Positions 1 through 12,560 of a stretch of DNA of 64,000 nt are shown piece by piece. Positions within the stretch are counted from its first letter, which is position 1; each line of letters begins with the position of its first letter. Under the pieces are notes generated by a model that saw only the letters and a list, made by a program, of their open reading frames with translations, searched no databases and was not told the origin of the DNA. This DNA is from Caenorhabditis remanei (taxonomy: Eukaryota > Nematoda > Chromadorea > Rhabditida > Rhabditidae): contig NC_071332.1 of the NCBI RefSeq assembly GCF_010183535.1, forward strand, positions 16,306,001 through 16,370,000, written 5' to 3'. The translations under genes were made by a program, and so were the position numbers.

Positions 1-1579
1 AGAACTGAGGTTTCATTTGTAGATTACTACGAAATGATATCACTTGTCAAGGAGGTGACAGGCACCTTTGCCATCGTCAAGTTTCAGAACGCGCACCCTG
101 GGATAATCGAGATATTCCGCTGGTGGGCCTTCTGATTCCATCAGACCGCCGAACATGAACGATTAACTCCATTTCCCATACGGGGGGAAGAAAATACATT
201 GATGAACGAATTTGAGATGAAATCTCGGTACAAGAGGCTCTTCAATTTCAGTCGCTTGACATCATCGAAGTCGTCACGAAGCCGTGACGTGTAGGGATGA
301 ACGAGGTGTCGTGGTAGAAAGAACTTGTCCCGAAGGCCCTTTTGTCGATCAATTGGACACTTGTGACTAGTTATTCTGTGAGGCGATTAATCCACGTAAT
401 GGCATGTAATCAAATTCCGCTCTTGCGAAATCTGTACCAGTACGCTCCGGTTGCACCAGCTGGTTCAACTGGATTAGAGCCGATGCGCAATAATTTGTTG
501 CATTCGCGAACTTCTGCAGTTATAGCCCCGAAAGGTGTATAGTGCATTAGTTCTTAAGTTCGAGTTCTCGAGGTGATAGCCGGTTGCTCGGCAGTGGCGC
601 TCGAACGAATCTCAATCTCCGAGGGAGAGAGATAAGTACGATTGGCACAGCGGAGGGATCGGGATCATGCTCGATTGACTCATAATTGACCTAGATGCTC
701 GAAATCGTGCTGCAGGCATAGAATTTTCTCGCGAACAGAATTAACTTATCGATTAAAACACTGTGTATTTGACGCACCAAATACACCTGATGTACCAATA
801 ATAGGTACTTCGTCGTCGGTCACTGAATAGTGACATGAAGTATCTAATCTAATCGCAAATCATCATCTACATCCTCCTCCTTCTCTTAGCGTTAGCATCA
901 TAGATCCGGATTATAGTTATTTATCCCGAGGGAATGGACCGGTTTTTAAGATCGTATTGATCACCGACCCGGATTACCCTGAATCTCGGCTTAATCTCAG
1001 GAGCCACCTGAGAGTCATCGCTCCGATTACAGGTCTAGGTTTTTCCAATTGAACGCTTATTCAATTAGACGGGGAGATTGTAACCGATTTGTGAGTCTAT
1101 TTCACCGCAGATGCTCCGAAGTGCAACAAATTGGTGTGTCATCTCATGCCCGGAGGCGCTGGAACTAGTCCAATCGAGTTACGGCGTTAGCTGCCTGCTA
1201 ATTATCTACCCAACAGTGCAATAAATTGCACCAAAATGCACTAAATGAGCCTGAGGGCGTTTACTTAGTGACTGATTTACAAGGTATCATTTTACTCAGA
1301 CACGAGGTCATAGAGACGGATGAAACTCCTTTTAGCCTCACACAATCCGAAGATCGATATGAGTATGATGTTTAACTTCTACCCATAACTTAGAAGAAGG
1401 GGAGCCCTGCGAATTGGCCGGCACTTCCCTGATTCGTGGCATTCAGTTCATGTTTGGACGTCAGATAACGAGGGAGGCAAGTAAATAACGAGGAATGAGC
1501 TAGAATTAAAATAATAATGAGTTTTTACTCATATCATATGCCGGAATTGAGGTCGCGAGAAATTAACAACAACACTGTT
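1..1579. other. Non-coding spacer between genes D and E, copy 1 part
   Basis: This is identical to 26,096-27,674. I find no supported gene. Short frames occur on both strands. The best is a plus-strand frame, antisense to the element, that ends at 133 and is complete at 26,045-26,230 in copy 2. CGAGG is present but thinner than in the genes. Confidence 0.4.
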
Positions 1580-1585
1580 TTTATT
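1580..1585 (-). terminator. AATAAA of gene D, copy 1
   Basis: This is a sense-strand AATAAA about 75 nt after the stop of gene D, repeated at 27,675-27,680. A working poly(A) signal inside the provirus would shorten any full-length transcript. Several units in this element have such internal signals. Confidence 0.5.
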
Positions 1586-1659
1586 AGGGCAGACCCGTAA
1601 AAACACAACAAAAAATAATAAATTTTTAACGGTTATTAGTTAATAACGAGGGCGGTATC

Positions 1660-3643
1660 TCAATTCTTGGCATTTCCGTGCTCTTCCTTGATCGAGTTCT
1701 CCGATTTGACTACTGGAGCCGTTTCTGACTTCTCGACTTTCCTTCCTTTCTTGGCGAATTTGAACTTCTTTCCGCCACGAGTGTGCTTCTGTTTCTTTGC
1801 CTTTGGCTCGTCGCGGTTTCCATTGCTGGAGGTAGCAGCGAGGGCTGGGCGCTTCAACGAAGGCTCGTCTTCCTCATCAGAATCTCCTGATCCATGGATC
1901 ACATGCTCCGGTTTGACGCGGAAGCCACCTGCAGGTTGCGGACCGGTATGATCGAGGTATTTGGCCATATTGCTACTGAATTCCTCATCAGCTACTGGAG
2001 CGATCGAGGTAGCAACAACATCATTCTCTGAGGCCGTGACGACGGCAGAAGAAATTTTCTTCTGATATCGACGAGGGCACAAAGTCTGATGGTGTTGACG
2101 CTCTTCAATGGGCAACGAGGCGGAACAGCTACGACAAACACGGTTGGCGGCCTTGCAGGTTGCTTCGGATCCGTCACATCCGGCTTTTCCGCAGATAAGA
2201 CAGCGGTGCTCATTCAAGAGCTGCTGACGTCTCGAGGGGAGGTCCGGATAGACTTGGCATCTTGCCGCATCATGGTTCTGGTGACAAAAGAAGCATTTCA
2301 CCGAGTTCTGAACAAAACTGAATTAGAAGGGATCTAAAATCACACAAACGTACGAGACGACGGTTCTCGAGAAGCTTGCGCTCCATATGCTCAGTATTCT
2401 TTTGAATCTGTGCGAGTTCCGAGGATTTTTCGAGCGCGTAGATCTCTCCGAGGGCTTGCGAACGATGCTCTTCGGCGGGATCTTCGAGATCGAGGATCTG
2501 CTTGTAGCTGGCCTGTTTCTCTCGGATGTCCGCTACCAGAGTCTTCAGTGACCTGACTTCGTTGGCTTGCTCGAGGGCGGATACTTTGCGGGCGATGTAA
2601 TCCCTCAACGAGTTGTACACGCGTGTGATCTTCAACGAAGTCTTTTCGAAATCTTCACGATCGAACTTGCCCTGGTCAATGAGCTGCTGAACCAGACCGT
2701 TTCCTTGGCCCTGGCGTTTGGAGATACGACGTTGATCCTCCGCGATCGACGTGAGCTGTACCAGGAAATTGTTCATGTTACTGGACAATCCCTGGAGAGC
2801 AGCAAACGGAGCGAGGTTCTCGATCATATTAGTCCAGACGTCGAGGGTGGGCAAACGATCGATGATGTCAGCCTTTTTGACGAGGGTGTCGAGGTCAGAT
2901 TTCAAAGCCAACTTCTCCAGATCCTTCTTTGTCACGAAGTTGTTGAGCTGATCGGGGGTGACAGAAGTATCGACTAAAGTTTGAACCAATTCCAAGATAT
3001 TCTTGAGCTTGTCGTCAATCGAGGGAATCTTTTCCAAATTCAGAAGAGCCTCATTGGTTCGGATCTCGATTTCCGTCATCTCCTCTTCACCGTTTTCGAC
3101 GAATTCGGACACTGGGCGAGGGCCCTGGTCGTTATTCTTCGATTCCTGGAAAAGGGGAATAGGACTTTCAGGTATTCCGTCGGGGTAAACAAAAAAGTTT
3201 AGAGGCCCTTGGATTACCTGCTGATTTGGCGGGATCGTTTCCTCTTTCGAGGGTGAATTTCCGGCAAATTTCGAGGTATCGTCACCGATGTCACTTTCGT
3301 GACCTGAGGACTCTGCTGAAAATAGAGCCAATTAGCCGCGATTCAGAGAGCTGAATTGCACTAACCGTAGTCAAGTTCTTCTTGTTCGAGTGCTTTTCCT
3401 TCCGCTGCGCGTTCAGCGCCTATCCCGAAGACAGACGGTTCAGGCGAGGCTTCTAGAAAAGAAAACTAGTCACTCTCACTCAATGCCAACGATCAAATTA
3501 CCTTTTGGGTCATCGAGGAGCTCATTTTCACGAGCCTTCGATATTTCCGGCAAGGGAATCTGAGAGATTGGCGGGAGATCGGCATCGAGGATGGCGTCAT
3601 TGAGCACCGGCTTCATATCAAAACGCGATTTGCTAGTGGTCAT
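1660..3643 (-). CDS. Accessory gene D, coiled-coil protein with Gag-type zinc knuckles, copy 1
   Basis: There are four exons, 3,643-3,502, 3,452-3,366, 3,315-2,354 and 2,307-1,660, joined by canonical short introns. The last donor is GTACGT. The product is 612 residues. Residues 1 to ~110 are acidic and disordered. About 110-390 is a long helical, coiled-coil-like region. From 402 there is a CCHC knuckle (C402, C405, H409, C414). A second Cys cluster starts at C433/C436, and a third Cys/His group follows. The tail is Lys-rich (KKFKFAKKGRK). The knuckle spacing, with ~20 residues between the first two, is that of BEL/Pao Gag, so I read this as a Gag-related nucleic-acid-binding protein. A TTTAG acceptor is 9 nt before the ATG. 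AATAAA is at 1,585-1,580. Confidence 0.72.
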
Positions 3644-3813
3644 AGTAAGTTGCTAAATCAATATAAAAATAATGATTAATTCACCGAGTCGTAAACGAAA
3701 CAGATATCGAACTGGGTAAAAACCGAGTTACTGAATCACAAGCAATTACGAGAACACAACAAATTAGGCTTTATTTTGACAGAAACAATGAAAAATGTCG
3801 CGATTCGTCGATA

Positions 3814-4601
3814 TTACGGGAATCTCCATTTGAGTGACAAGATCGAATCGAGGGATCTCGATTGTAACTTGTGATGCAGCTGCAACATCGCTTTTTGGGC
3901 GATTTGACGGGTTTTACAGAATTCCGATAGGCCGTTCGAGTCCTGATGTGATAGCGAGGGTAGACATCCGCAGACTGATTCGTTTTCACGGATTAGTCTC
4001 ATCGAGGATAATCTTGAAGTGGAGTAGCGAGGGCGGGGGGCGGTAACATCCACGTAATCAACGATTGCGGAATGCAGCGCCGCCCACTGTTCTGAAGGAC
4101 CCGTGCTTCGAAAAGGACGTACACCAAGAGCCTCCGGAGTCTTCTGGAGAAAGAATTCTCCATTCAACTCGAAAGCCCGAACAGCATGTTCGCGCTGAGA
4201 CTCTACTTCAACCAGAATCCACGTTGACCACACTCGGGAGTGTGACACGAATTGATACGCTCGAACTACGACTTCAATCATCGCGGGGGCTGTAGAAATC
4301 TGAAACTAGAGGCATCATTAGATAAAATTGTCTGCTTTTCTGGCTAACCGTCGATTCCTCGAGGCGTCTGAATTCATAATTACGTGGGCCATATGACTCT
4401 ACAGCTCGAAAGCGAGTGAAATTGGGTTCCGAGATATCCATGAAACTGACACTTTTCTTAATCGGCTTCGCATAGCGAGGGATTTCAGCGAGGGAACGAT
4501 ACGCTGGAAATATCAAGGTTTATCGCTAGGATTTGATCGATTTGGATACTCTGACGAGGGTCCGCATCTTTCCAATCCGAGGGATTCTGCTTGATGTCCA
4601 T
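3814..4601 (-). CDS. Accessory gene C, unknown protein, copy 1
   Basis: There are three exons, 4,601-4,550, 4,503-4,349 and 4,299-3,814, with introns of 46 and 49 nt ending TTTCCAG and TTTCAG. The product is 230 residues. A TTTATTACAG acceptor lies 35 nt before the ATG. The protein has a compact middle region resembling an alpha/beta fold, then a basic, Ser/Arg-rich C-terminal 70 residues. There are no transmembrane segments or zinc motifs. AATAAA on the sense strand (3,777-3,772) follows the stop by about 40 nt. The acceptor of gene D is only ~120 nt further on, which is typical spacing for a trans-spliced nematode operon. A matrix- or nucleic-acid-binding role is possible but unproven. Confidence 0.62.
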
Positions 4602-5309
4602 TCGCTCGTAACGATTCACTCAGAATTAGCCTTTTGCTGTAATAAAAATTAGCCGCAAAAACGTCCCGTTATGTAAAGCGAACAGAACAAAGATATGAAC
4701 GTAAAAAATCACGCTAGGGATCAATGAACACACAAGGGGGCATTTTCGGGGGAACTTTTATCACACCAAAAAACAATTTTTCAAAATGATTTGTGACTTC
4801 TTTACACGAATTTCCGAGGAAATTCGTTCCGGCGATGACGAAACGCTATTTAGCATCGGCAGTTGCTTCTGAAAAACTTTCATAACAACGGAAAGAAATC
4901 ACGGGGGGCGTTACCATCTTCTCTTCATTACTTCACGAAAGAGTTCCGGTCCAACGGAGTTTTCGGGGAGCAAAATTCAATAAAACATAGCATCGAGGTG
5001 AGAAAATACGATAATTTGAACGAGGAACCTGAAACACAACCGGTATAAATGAGTCTTGCTCATGTTAAAAACGACTACACCGGAAGTGCGCAATAGGTAA
5101 CACGCGAAGTGCGTCAGCTGCCTGCTGGCTCGTATAAAGTTACTTTAAAAGTATGCGTACTTCAAAAAACTATCAAATTTCGTAATTCTGGCCTCATGGT
5201 TATCTTTCTTGAACGAAGTGCCTATATTCTTCCTAAAATCAGTAATCGATGGTGCTAAAAACGTACAAGTAGTTAGTAGAACGATCGAGGGAATCCGATA
5301 AACGGGTCC

Positions 5310-5919
5310 TTAGAGATTCCAGGTTGAAAAAGCTCTTCTCAGAGTCGACATCTCGGACAGAGTCTCAGCGCGGGTCGGTCCCGAGGGCCAATAGGTACGG
5401 ATACGAGTAGTCGAGGGCAGCTCAAAGAGGTGCGGCTCGATTTTAATATCCTCCATATTTTTCCCTGCTCGAAGTCCATCGGCAATTACAGCTGCGAATG
5501 CGAGGGCTTGACATTCTGGCGGATCTGAGTGATCGTACAGAGGGTCATCGTACCACGGATCACAGTTGCAACGCGGATGTTCGACTGGAACCGAATTCCG
5601 ATGCCAAGTCGCGAATTCGACCTTCACGAAAAATCCATCCTAAAATACAGAACCATGGGTGAGTCTAACGGAAATTTCTCACGTGAGAATGTGGTTCGGC
5701 GGAGCACTCTGGGGGAGGTCGAGGAGGATGTTCGTGATAGAACACGAATTTATCATCGATCCACTGATACCACTTAATTGCGTCTTCCGTAATGGATTCG
5801 AAGTTAAGCGGATCATAATCAACCCGAACCGAGAGATACGGAACTCCGTGCGACTTTATCGAATTCAAAGTGAACCCGATCGCAGGAAAGCCAAAGTCCA
5901 CACCGTTTGACCCAGTCAT
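5310..5919 (-). CDS. Accessory gene B, unknown protein, copy 1
   Basis: There are two exons, 5,919-5,683 and 5,639-5,310, joined in phase 0 across a 43-nt intron (GTGAGA...TTTTAG), giving 188 residues. The start is chosen because a TTTTCAG acceptor (5,935-5,933) lies 13 nt before this ATG. No signal peptide or membrane segment is visible. The middle has a proline-rich HPPRPPPEC stretch, then a Cys/Asp/Pro-rich stretch containing CNCDPWYDDPLYDHSDPPEC, then a helical C-terminal half. Four cysteines within about 60 residues might bind metal. I do not recognise the family. Confidence 0.65.
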
Positions 5920-6495
5920 ATTCTGGAGGCAACTGAAAATTACACTTCCTGTAACTAATCAATGACAAAATAGCTCTGAATAGCGACAATTCACTTGAAA
6001 AATGGCTAGAGAACACATGACGTCAACGATTTATTACGAGGGTAGCATAAAAGTGACTTAGTTATAGTCTAAGAGAGACTCTAGAGGCGACGTTCCCAGA
6101 CTGAAGCGCGGGTGGGGCGTCCTTCACTACGATTTCATTATCATTCGAAGCTTCGACTGACTCATTCGATTGTTCTCGGAATTCTAAATGGGGCTAATAT
6201 TATCATCATATCAATCACAATAAGGGCTGGTAGAAACCAGATAAATTTGAATGCGGAACAAATTGACCGTAGACTGGTTCGAGGAACGAGTTTATTGAAA
6301 ACCTATTAAGCACATCAAAAACCAAAACTGTGAGATTAGACGAGGCAATTAGGCCGATTGTAGATGTCGTTGAACGCGTGAAGATGGAAAATGTCCAGCG
6401 AGAGAAAGTCAATTGGATTCGAGGTCAACGTCAACAGAGATTCAGATGAGCTAACAACGAGGGGAAATAACAGAAATTTAGTCAACCAGGGGGAT

Positions 6496-7207
6496 TCAGT
6501 TGGCTTGGCCTACTGGGAAGTAATCGATTTCTTCAAGATAACCTGAGAATTCGAGGTTCCCGAAGGCGTTGTCATCCGAATCATCTTTCTCATCATCGGA
6601 CGAAGACGGCGGGTTATCTGAATCAGATTCTCCGGCATCCGAGTCGTCAGAAGAGTCAGACGAATCCGAGGATTCACCACAATGTTCAGACGCAAATTTG
6701 CTGATACAACGATCCACGAGGTGGCTGTCTAAACGTCCCTTGCGAACGTCTCCGAGGACTTTCTCAAATAATCTTGCGATTCTCTGAAACATTTTGGTGA
6801 TGCTGGGATATCTAAATCAGCTTATGGTACCGTGCAGGCCAAAAAGTGTTTTCGCTGTTTGCGAAGGTCCTTCTCGAATTGCGTGATTCCATGATAAGGG
6901 TCACCGAGGCGTGGAGGTGCGAGCTTACAGACTGTCGGGTCAACATCATTGCTGAACTTGCTGCGGAACATCTCGTACATTCTATCGAATTTCGGAGTCA
7001 TGTTTCGGAGCGTGTCGGCAAAGTAATGAAACGAATGCATCAATGCATTCTGACCGGACACCAGAAGGTCGAACTCAATACGCGTCAGAAGCTGATCTAA
7101 AACACCATCATCTGCAATTTCTTTCTAGGTGTTCGGTTAGTCTTACCCTCCGAAGGCTCCGAGGGGTTTCTATTGTCCGAAGGCGGACGAGATCCCTTTC
7201 CCGACAT
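6496..7207 (-). CDS. Accessory gene A, acidic-tail protein, copy 1
   Basis: No known family is recognised. Three exons are inferred from GT..AG borders that keep the frame: 7,207-7,147, 7,111-6,831 and 6,783-6,496. The introns are 35 and 47 nt, and the second ends TTTTCAG. The product is 209 residues. It has a short basic, proline-rich start, a helical middle, and a strongly acidic Ser/Asp run at about residues 145-187 that looks like casein kinase 2 substrate. It ends in an aromatic, acidic peptide. A GCTTCAG acceptor lies 19 nt before the ATG. A sense AATAAA lies near 6,290. It is the first gene after the leader. The acidic tail could be a charge module such as an RNA- or capsid-interaction tail, but that is a guess. 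Copy 2 encodes the same protein. Confidence 0.65.
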
Positions 7208-7612
7208 CGTAGATCGCGAGTGATAGCTGAAGCATAATAAATATGACTCAACTGACTCTGGGAGATACGAGTACAAGAAAAAATCACGGAGGCAGATAAG
7301 AGAAAACTAAATGCGAATTCCTAGAAAAGAAAAACTTGCGAAATGCAAAGCGCCGAGGTTCGAGATGACGAGAGATAGTTAACGACATCAGTCGAAGGAG
7401 TCACCTTCTCAGACATCACTGACTAGAGCTCTACGCGAGAAGTTTCGCCGCAACACGATACTAAACCATCTCAAAGCTCAACGAAAGCTAACTTCATATC
7501 GATCGGGACCGATACTAGGGAAGCAAAAAACAAGAGGCTTCGGAATCATGACAGATTCCGTGATGTAGTTTGTCTGGAGTATAGTGTAATCATTAGCTGG
7601 AATACGGTCTCT

Positions 7613-7644
7613 CTTAAACGTCTATCATTCTCATCGAGTTTAAG
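7613..7644 (-). other. Perfect hairpin in leader, copy 1
   Basis: CTTAAAC and GTTTAAG form a perfect 7-bp stem with an 18-nt loop, conserved at 33,708-33,739. Just downstream in the sense direction, at 7,541-7,560, CGGAATC and GATTCCG form another 7-bp stem with a 6-nt loop. A third hairpin at 8,173-8,191 has an 8-bp stem and an AGA loop. In copy 2 one base of that stem is changed. Confidence 0.45.
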
Positions 7645-10600
7645 TATGACTCGGGGAGTGACTATCCGTGTAGATCGTGGTGGAGTCGAGGTATCGCTAG
7701 CCTAATAAGGCCCTCCGCTTGCCAGGCGGCCGGCCCGTTAATCTAACGATCCGCTTAAGAGTCGCTGCACCGAGGAGTACACTGACAGTCTATCGCCGAA
7801 TCACGCAGAAACGAAACGAAGACTTGAATGACAGAGAGGATCCGTAGTCCAAAAACGACTACTAATAACTACTGAGGGATTCGAGGGTGAGCGGACGGAA
7901 TTACACTTGAAGGGTAGATTACGAATCACTATTCGAAATAGCCACTCTCATCCACACACGAGGAAGACTACATACCAAACTGCTCGATCGAAGATTCGAT
8001 GGAGGCGAGTGAGAAGAGTTTCAGTCGGCGTTCGCACCACAAATCTAGAGACGAGAGGAGTAGGTGGAGTAGATTTGAGCACCAAACTAATGAAATGAAT
8101 ATCAAATGCGCTGCATAGAATCACCAAATCCGATGCATAAAGCACCAAATATGATATCTAGCTACGCTAAATGCTCTGATAGAATCAGAGCAACTTCGAT
8201 ACTCATCTCTCCCGACTGTCCTACTAGCATAACTCCGGCGGCTCGCTCTTATCCGCCTATACCGCAGACTAGTACACCACTTAGTTTATGCTCTTTCTCT
8301 CATCCAGATGTGTTTCTCGAGTGGAATTCAAGACCGGAAGTATTTTCGACAACGATTGTAAACAATCTTCAGATTTCGGAGGAGATTTCTCAATCACTAT
8401 TGTGTCTAAACGACACAAAGCCACGTGACGTGACGAGACATACTCTGCGAAAAACGGTCTAGAATACTCCAAATCCCAGACGGGACAGCGGATTTCAAAC
8501 GAAATTAACGCTTCAAGAATTCCGTTGCAATTAGGGGAAACCTTCTACGTTCCGCTCACGAAGAGGGGAGGTATACTAATTTTGCCCGAACTACACTCGG
8601 TACTCCTCATCTTTCGTAAGATACTCAGAGTTCCGCGTTAAGAATGATAGAATATCTAGGATCTGGAGCCGAAACTCTGGTTCCATACATCATCTACGTT
8701 TTCTTAGCAAAAATTATCCGATAGCACTAGATCTGGTTAAAAACTATCATAGTCAATGGCACCGTGGAGCAGTGAATCCTAGAATTCACGCTCCGGGGGG
8801 CCAGAGGATCCGAGTGCATCGCCGATCCGAAGAATCTCGCTCGATAAGCGAGGAGACACCATCACTTCCGCAAACGGGCAAGCCCGTGTTAAAACACAGC
8901 AGGAAGTAAGCGTCCATCACTAACGAGGGAGGGCTCCGGAGAGAAAATGCACCAGATCGCCTATGGTCGTCTCTAAACCAGACTCGTACTAGAATCCTCC
9001 CGAAACATAATCAATACGCTCCGGGGGGCCAGAGGATGCTCCATAGGGAGTGTCCTCCTCAGATACTTGAGCCAGAATCGGTAAACGAAAGATATCGTCT
9101 CAAACCAATACGGCCTACTCCATTAGTCTTCAGGACGATCCGCAAGCGCGAGTCTTGCGACCTGCTGCGAGGGGAGTGACCTTACGACCCGAAATAACCG
9201 GTTTGACTATTTCAGCTCGTATTTACATACTACTGAATATGTCGGTCGCTGAGGCCTTTCGAATACAGCACCTCAACTAAGTCTTCTGGTAGATAGGTCA
9301 GTTTTCGAACTAACGATGATGGATTCGGTTGAAAATCAAAACGCATGTATCCGAGGAAGGATGCTCAAAAGAGCTTCCGCTCGATACGAAATTCAGCCGA
9401 TTCGATCAGATCAGAACGAACTGGAACCCACTTAATGCTTAGCTCTCCGAATTACAATTGATACGGGTGCGGTCCCTCGCGGTGCTTCGATCTCATCCAT
9501 ACTAGTACGGAGAATAGAAGAACGGAAAGAGAGCGCAGCGTTATCACGAAACGGATGACTCGCTAGCACTAAGCATTTCTCGTAGAGGAGATTCGTTCGG
9601 CTCTGACCGGCAAATCCAGGCGCTTAAAGAAAGCGGCTGTCGGATAGCGGGGCAAAGGCGAGGATTCATCAACCCATGAGAATATATCTATTCCCAGAAG
9701 ACAGTGTGTGAAATTACTCAGTTTTTCTGCGATAGTAGCGACTCACTTAGTTAAAGAGATAAGACCAATCAATCAAGACTATTGACCCATCGTCCATATC
9801 CGGTCAGGGAACAAAGGGTACCGACTGCTCGATCGCCCTCGAATCTACTCACTATGAAACGCATGCGTTCAAAGTTTTTGATTTTAGGCATCAGTCTTAA
9901 CCCTCCAGAATCCTGATACGGAGCTGGGGGACGATCAACAATCGATCGACTGTAATCCACTCTTTATCAGAGGAGTCTGAAAGCGAGGGACGGGTTCGAG
10001 GATACCACTAGTAGACTTAAGAGGTGTGTTATCGAGGTGACGGGGATTCGAAAGACCCGAAATAATCGGGGGAGATCAAATCGCCGAGGCTCGCATTAAC
10101 ACCATCGCAATCAACTAGAACCGCTTGTGTCTCGAGGAACCGATTAGGAAATATCGCTTATTCCCGCTCGGGCTCTAAGATTAGCAGTAAAAGGTCGCCT
10201 CAAACGTATCGCTACGCTATCTACTACGACTTATGAAATTCTGAGCCTTGAGTTGCCCCTCATATAGCAGGTTTTGCTTCGCTCACTCTCAAACGACTGC
10301 CGAATCATCCGAGGACGATAAGGCGAGAGGATAGGCCGAACCTTAAATGAACATCTCATGGAGACTCGTTAACTCGAGGAGGCGGAGTACGAGACAGGTA
10401 TGCACCTGCGCCGTGTCGCAAACAGTCGAGGGGTACTGTAGTCAAATGTATGTCGGAATCCCAAAGGGAGACGGAGATACACTGGGGTTACAGTTCCTAA
10501 TCGATACAAAGATGGAGCACCTGAGGCCAACAGCGACTCCAACACATGGCAGTATGCGGTCTCTTGCCTGGCATCCCTGATACCGATCACTAACGAGTAT

Positions 10601-11299
10601 GCATGAGCATCAAACTATACTCGGAAGCAACACAAGCTTCACACCAGGGGGCTCGCCTGCTCTGCATCAGAATCATACTATTCAACAAATCAGAACGATT
10701 CCGATTAGAATAGAAAAGTACCGAAACTAGCATCAGCCGACCCGAGGTCTGGAGGACAATATCGATGTCGGGGATATCCTTCGCCTCACGAACGGGATCG
10801 CATGCAGTAAAAACTGCTGATCGCGCAATCAGAGGACTGGCAATCGATACTACTCGAGCTCCGGAGAGGGCAAGCAGATCGATAAACCAACAAAGGAGTC
10901 GCCGAATACAACCATGCTCGAAACCAGGGACCCCCAGTTTTCGTTTACATTCTCCTTCCGCTCAAGCTCTCAAAATCTAAACCACGGAGCTACCTTTCGG
11001 CGGCCCCGCAGGAGCTTCTGATTGCTTTAAACTTCCGGAGAATGTCTTGAATCCAAAGCATCGATTGCAGATTATCGATACGGAAGCGAATTATTGATCG
11101 CCGGTCCTATCGGAACTCTCGAGGGCTTCGAATTAATCCGAATCCCGAGAATGTTCGGACGAGGAGGGGATAAATCAATAAAGCTTACGTATGTAACCTC
11201 CAAGTGACACAATGAACCCGCAAGAGGCTCCCTCCGATCCAGCAAGCTGGCATGAAGGGACCTTGACTCTTAATTGTTATTATCTAAAGCGGCTGGTAA

Positions 11300-11503
11300 G
11301 CGAGGAAGACACTCACGCTGATTGAAGAGAACTGATCGGACGCCTACTATGATTTCCGGTCCGAATAGAAGCTCTCAAGGACTTCTCCGAAGAGATTCCG
11401 AGAGCTCCAATCGGCATCAGAAAACCTGAGGCGTCGGAGAATTCCCAAATCAACTATCACTTCCGCAAACGGGCAAGCCCGTGTTAAAACACAGCAAGAA
11501 GTG
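11300..11503 (-). repeat. ~200-bp leader module, LTR-proximal occurrence, copy 1
   Basis: The module starts at GCGAGGAAGACACTCACG and ends with ACGGGCAAGCCCGTGTTAAA and AACACAGC. It contains an ACGGG-CAAG-CCCGT hairpin followed by GTGT-TAAA-ACAC. It recurs in copy 2 at 37,559-37,770 and, diverged, at 34,946-35,150. In copy 1 the second occurrence survives only as 8,848-8,907. A repeated, hairpin-bearing block suggests a functional RNA element such as a packaging or export signal. That role is inference. Confidence 0.5.
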
Positions 11504-11639
11504 AGAGCGTCTTTCGCCAACGAGGCACTAAAGAACAAACAAAAAAGAAGCCAAGTTGCTTCTGCCCGAAGGAAGAAGCGACACAAGAGAAAAAACACGA
11601 ATCCAGCACGAGCGTCATCAAACACGACCATCCACGATA

Positions 11640-12560
11640 CTTCTCCTCAATTTCTACCATTTCTGGCTCGGTCGGGGCTTCGAAAACATTCGAAAATGCT
11701 TCGAAGACGCGAGGAATTCCAGATCCGGTGAGAAACACGAGGGAAGTGGAGCCAAACGACGACATCCGAAGTGAGCGATGCACTAGAATCCATCCACGAG
11801 ACTTCTGATCGCTCTCCGCCTGTTCTGATTCGCCCGGGATATTCGAAGAGGTTCGAAAACGTTTCGAAATCGGGGGGAATTCAGAAGCCGGCGAAAAACG
11901 AGGGAAGTTGACGAAATGACGAAGACTGAAGCACGCGGCACGAGGGAGCCATCCAACACCAATGACAGCTTCCCATGTGTGCGAAGCTTGACGTAGACAT
12001 CCGAAGGAATTTTTGAACAATCTTGCCTCGCCCGACTCGTTCGGGTATTGGAGACATTCGAAAATGTGTCCGCTACGCGAGAGAGTTCGGGGTCTGGCAA
12101 AAATATCACAAAAAATCGACTTACAGACAGAAAACGAAGCATTCGCGACACGAGGGAGCCATCCGAAACCATCAGCGAGACTTCTGATCGATTTCCACCG
12201 GTGTTCCGACCCGTTCGGGATTTTCGAAATATTACGAAATATTTCGAAATCCGGAAAAGGTGGGAATCCCGGCGAAAAACCGAGGGAAGTTGATCCAAAC
12301 ATCAGCAAACGAGGCGTCCGAAACACGAGGAAGCCGCAGCAGGCGATCCATTGAAACTTCTGATCGATTCTGCCGGTGTCCGATTTTTTCGGGATTTTCG
12401 AAATGTTTCGAAAAGTTTCGAAACACTCGAAATCCGGAAAAAATGAGGGATAACGGGTCGAAACGAGGGAAGTGGAACGAAAAAGCAGCAAACGAGGTGA
12501 AGGAAGCCCGAACCATCCGTTGAAATCGACGCGAGGGGGTTCCGATCGAATTCCAGCCAA
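11640..12560 (-). repeat. Degenerate ~180-bp tandem array in leader, copy 1
   Basis: There are about five units of 170-190 bp. Each holds a CTTCTGATCG-like start, a block of clustered TTCGAA/TTTCGAAA palindromes, CGAGGGAAGT, and a CGAGG-containing tail. Units are strongly diverged from one another. A long minus-strand frame spans the array here, but the same array in copy 2 is frameshifted. Repeated peptides in that frame are therefore a by-product of the DNA repeat. Confidence 0.6.

Noticed and set aside
342..542. Plus-strand 66-residue frame, also at 26,437-26,637
   Set aside because: It is identical only because the copies are identical, and it has no motif, no splice context and no known similarity.
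6569..6787. Plus-strand Ser/Glu-rich 72-residue frame
   Set aside because: It is the antisense shadow of the acidic Ser/Asp tail of gene A.
1660..7207. Integrated negative-strand RNA virus (genes A-D as N, P, M-like proteins)
   Set aside because: Gene sizes and an acidic protein tempted this reading, but no large polymerase is present, and LTR, primer site, Gag knuckles and BEL/Pao pol explain the unit better.
7600..10600. Possible ribosomal RNA-like or other known structured RNA
   Set aside because: Hairpins and GC-rich blocks looked rRNA-like, but I could not match any conserved rRNA core sequence.
8850..11503. CRISPR-like repeats
   Set aside because: The repeated 35-nt block occurs only twice per leader, is not regularly spaced, and the genome is eukaryotic.
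11484..12560. A 358-residue minus-strand frame in the leader
   Set aside because: It spans the tandem array, its peptide repeats mirror the DNA repeats, and copy 2 (37,890-38,830) breaks the frame with indels.
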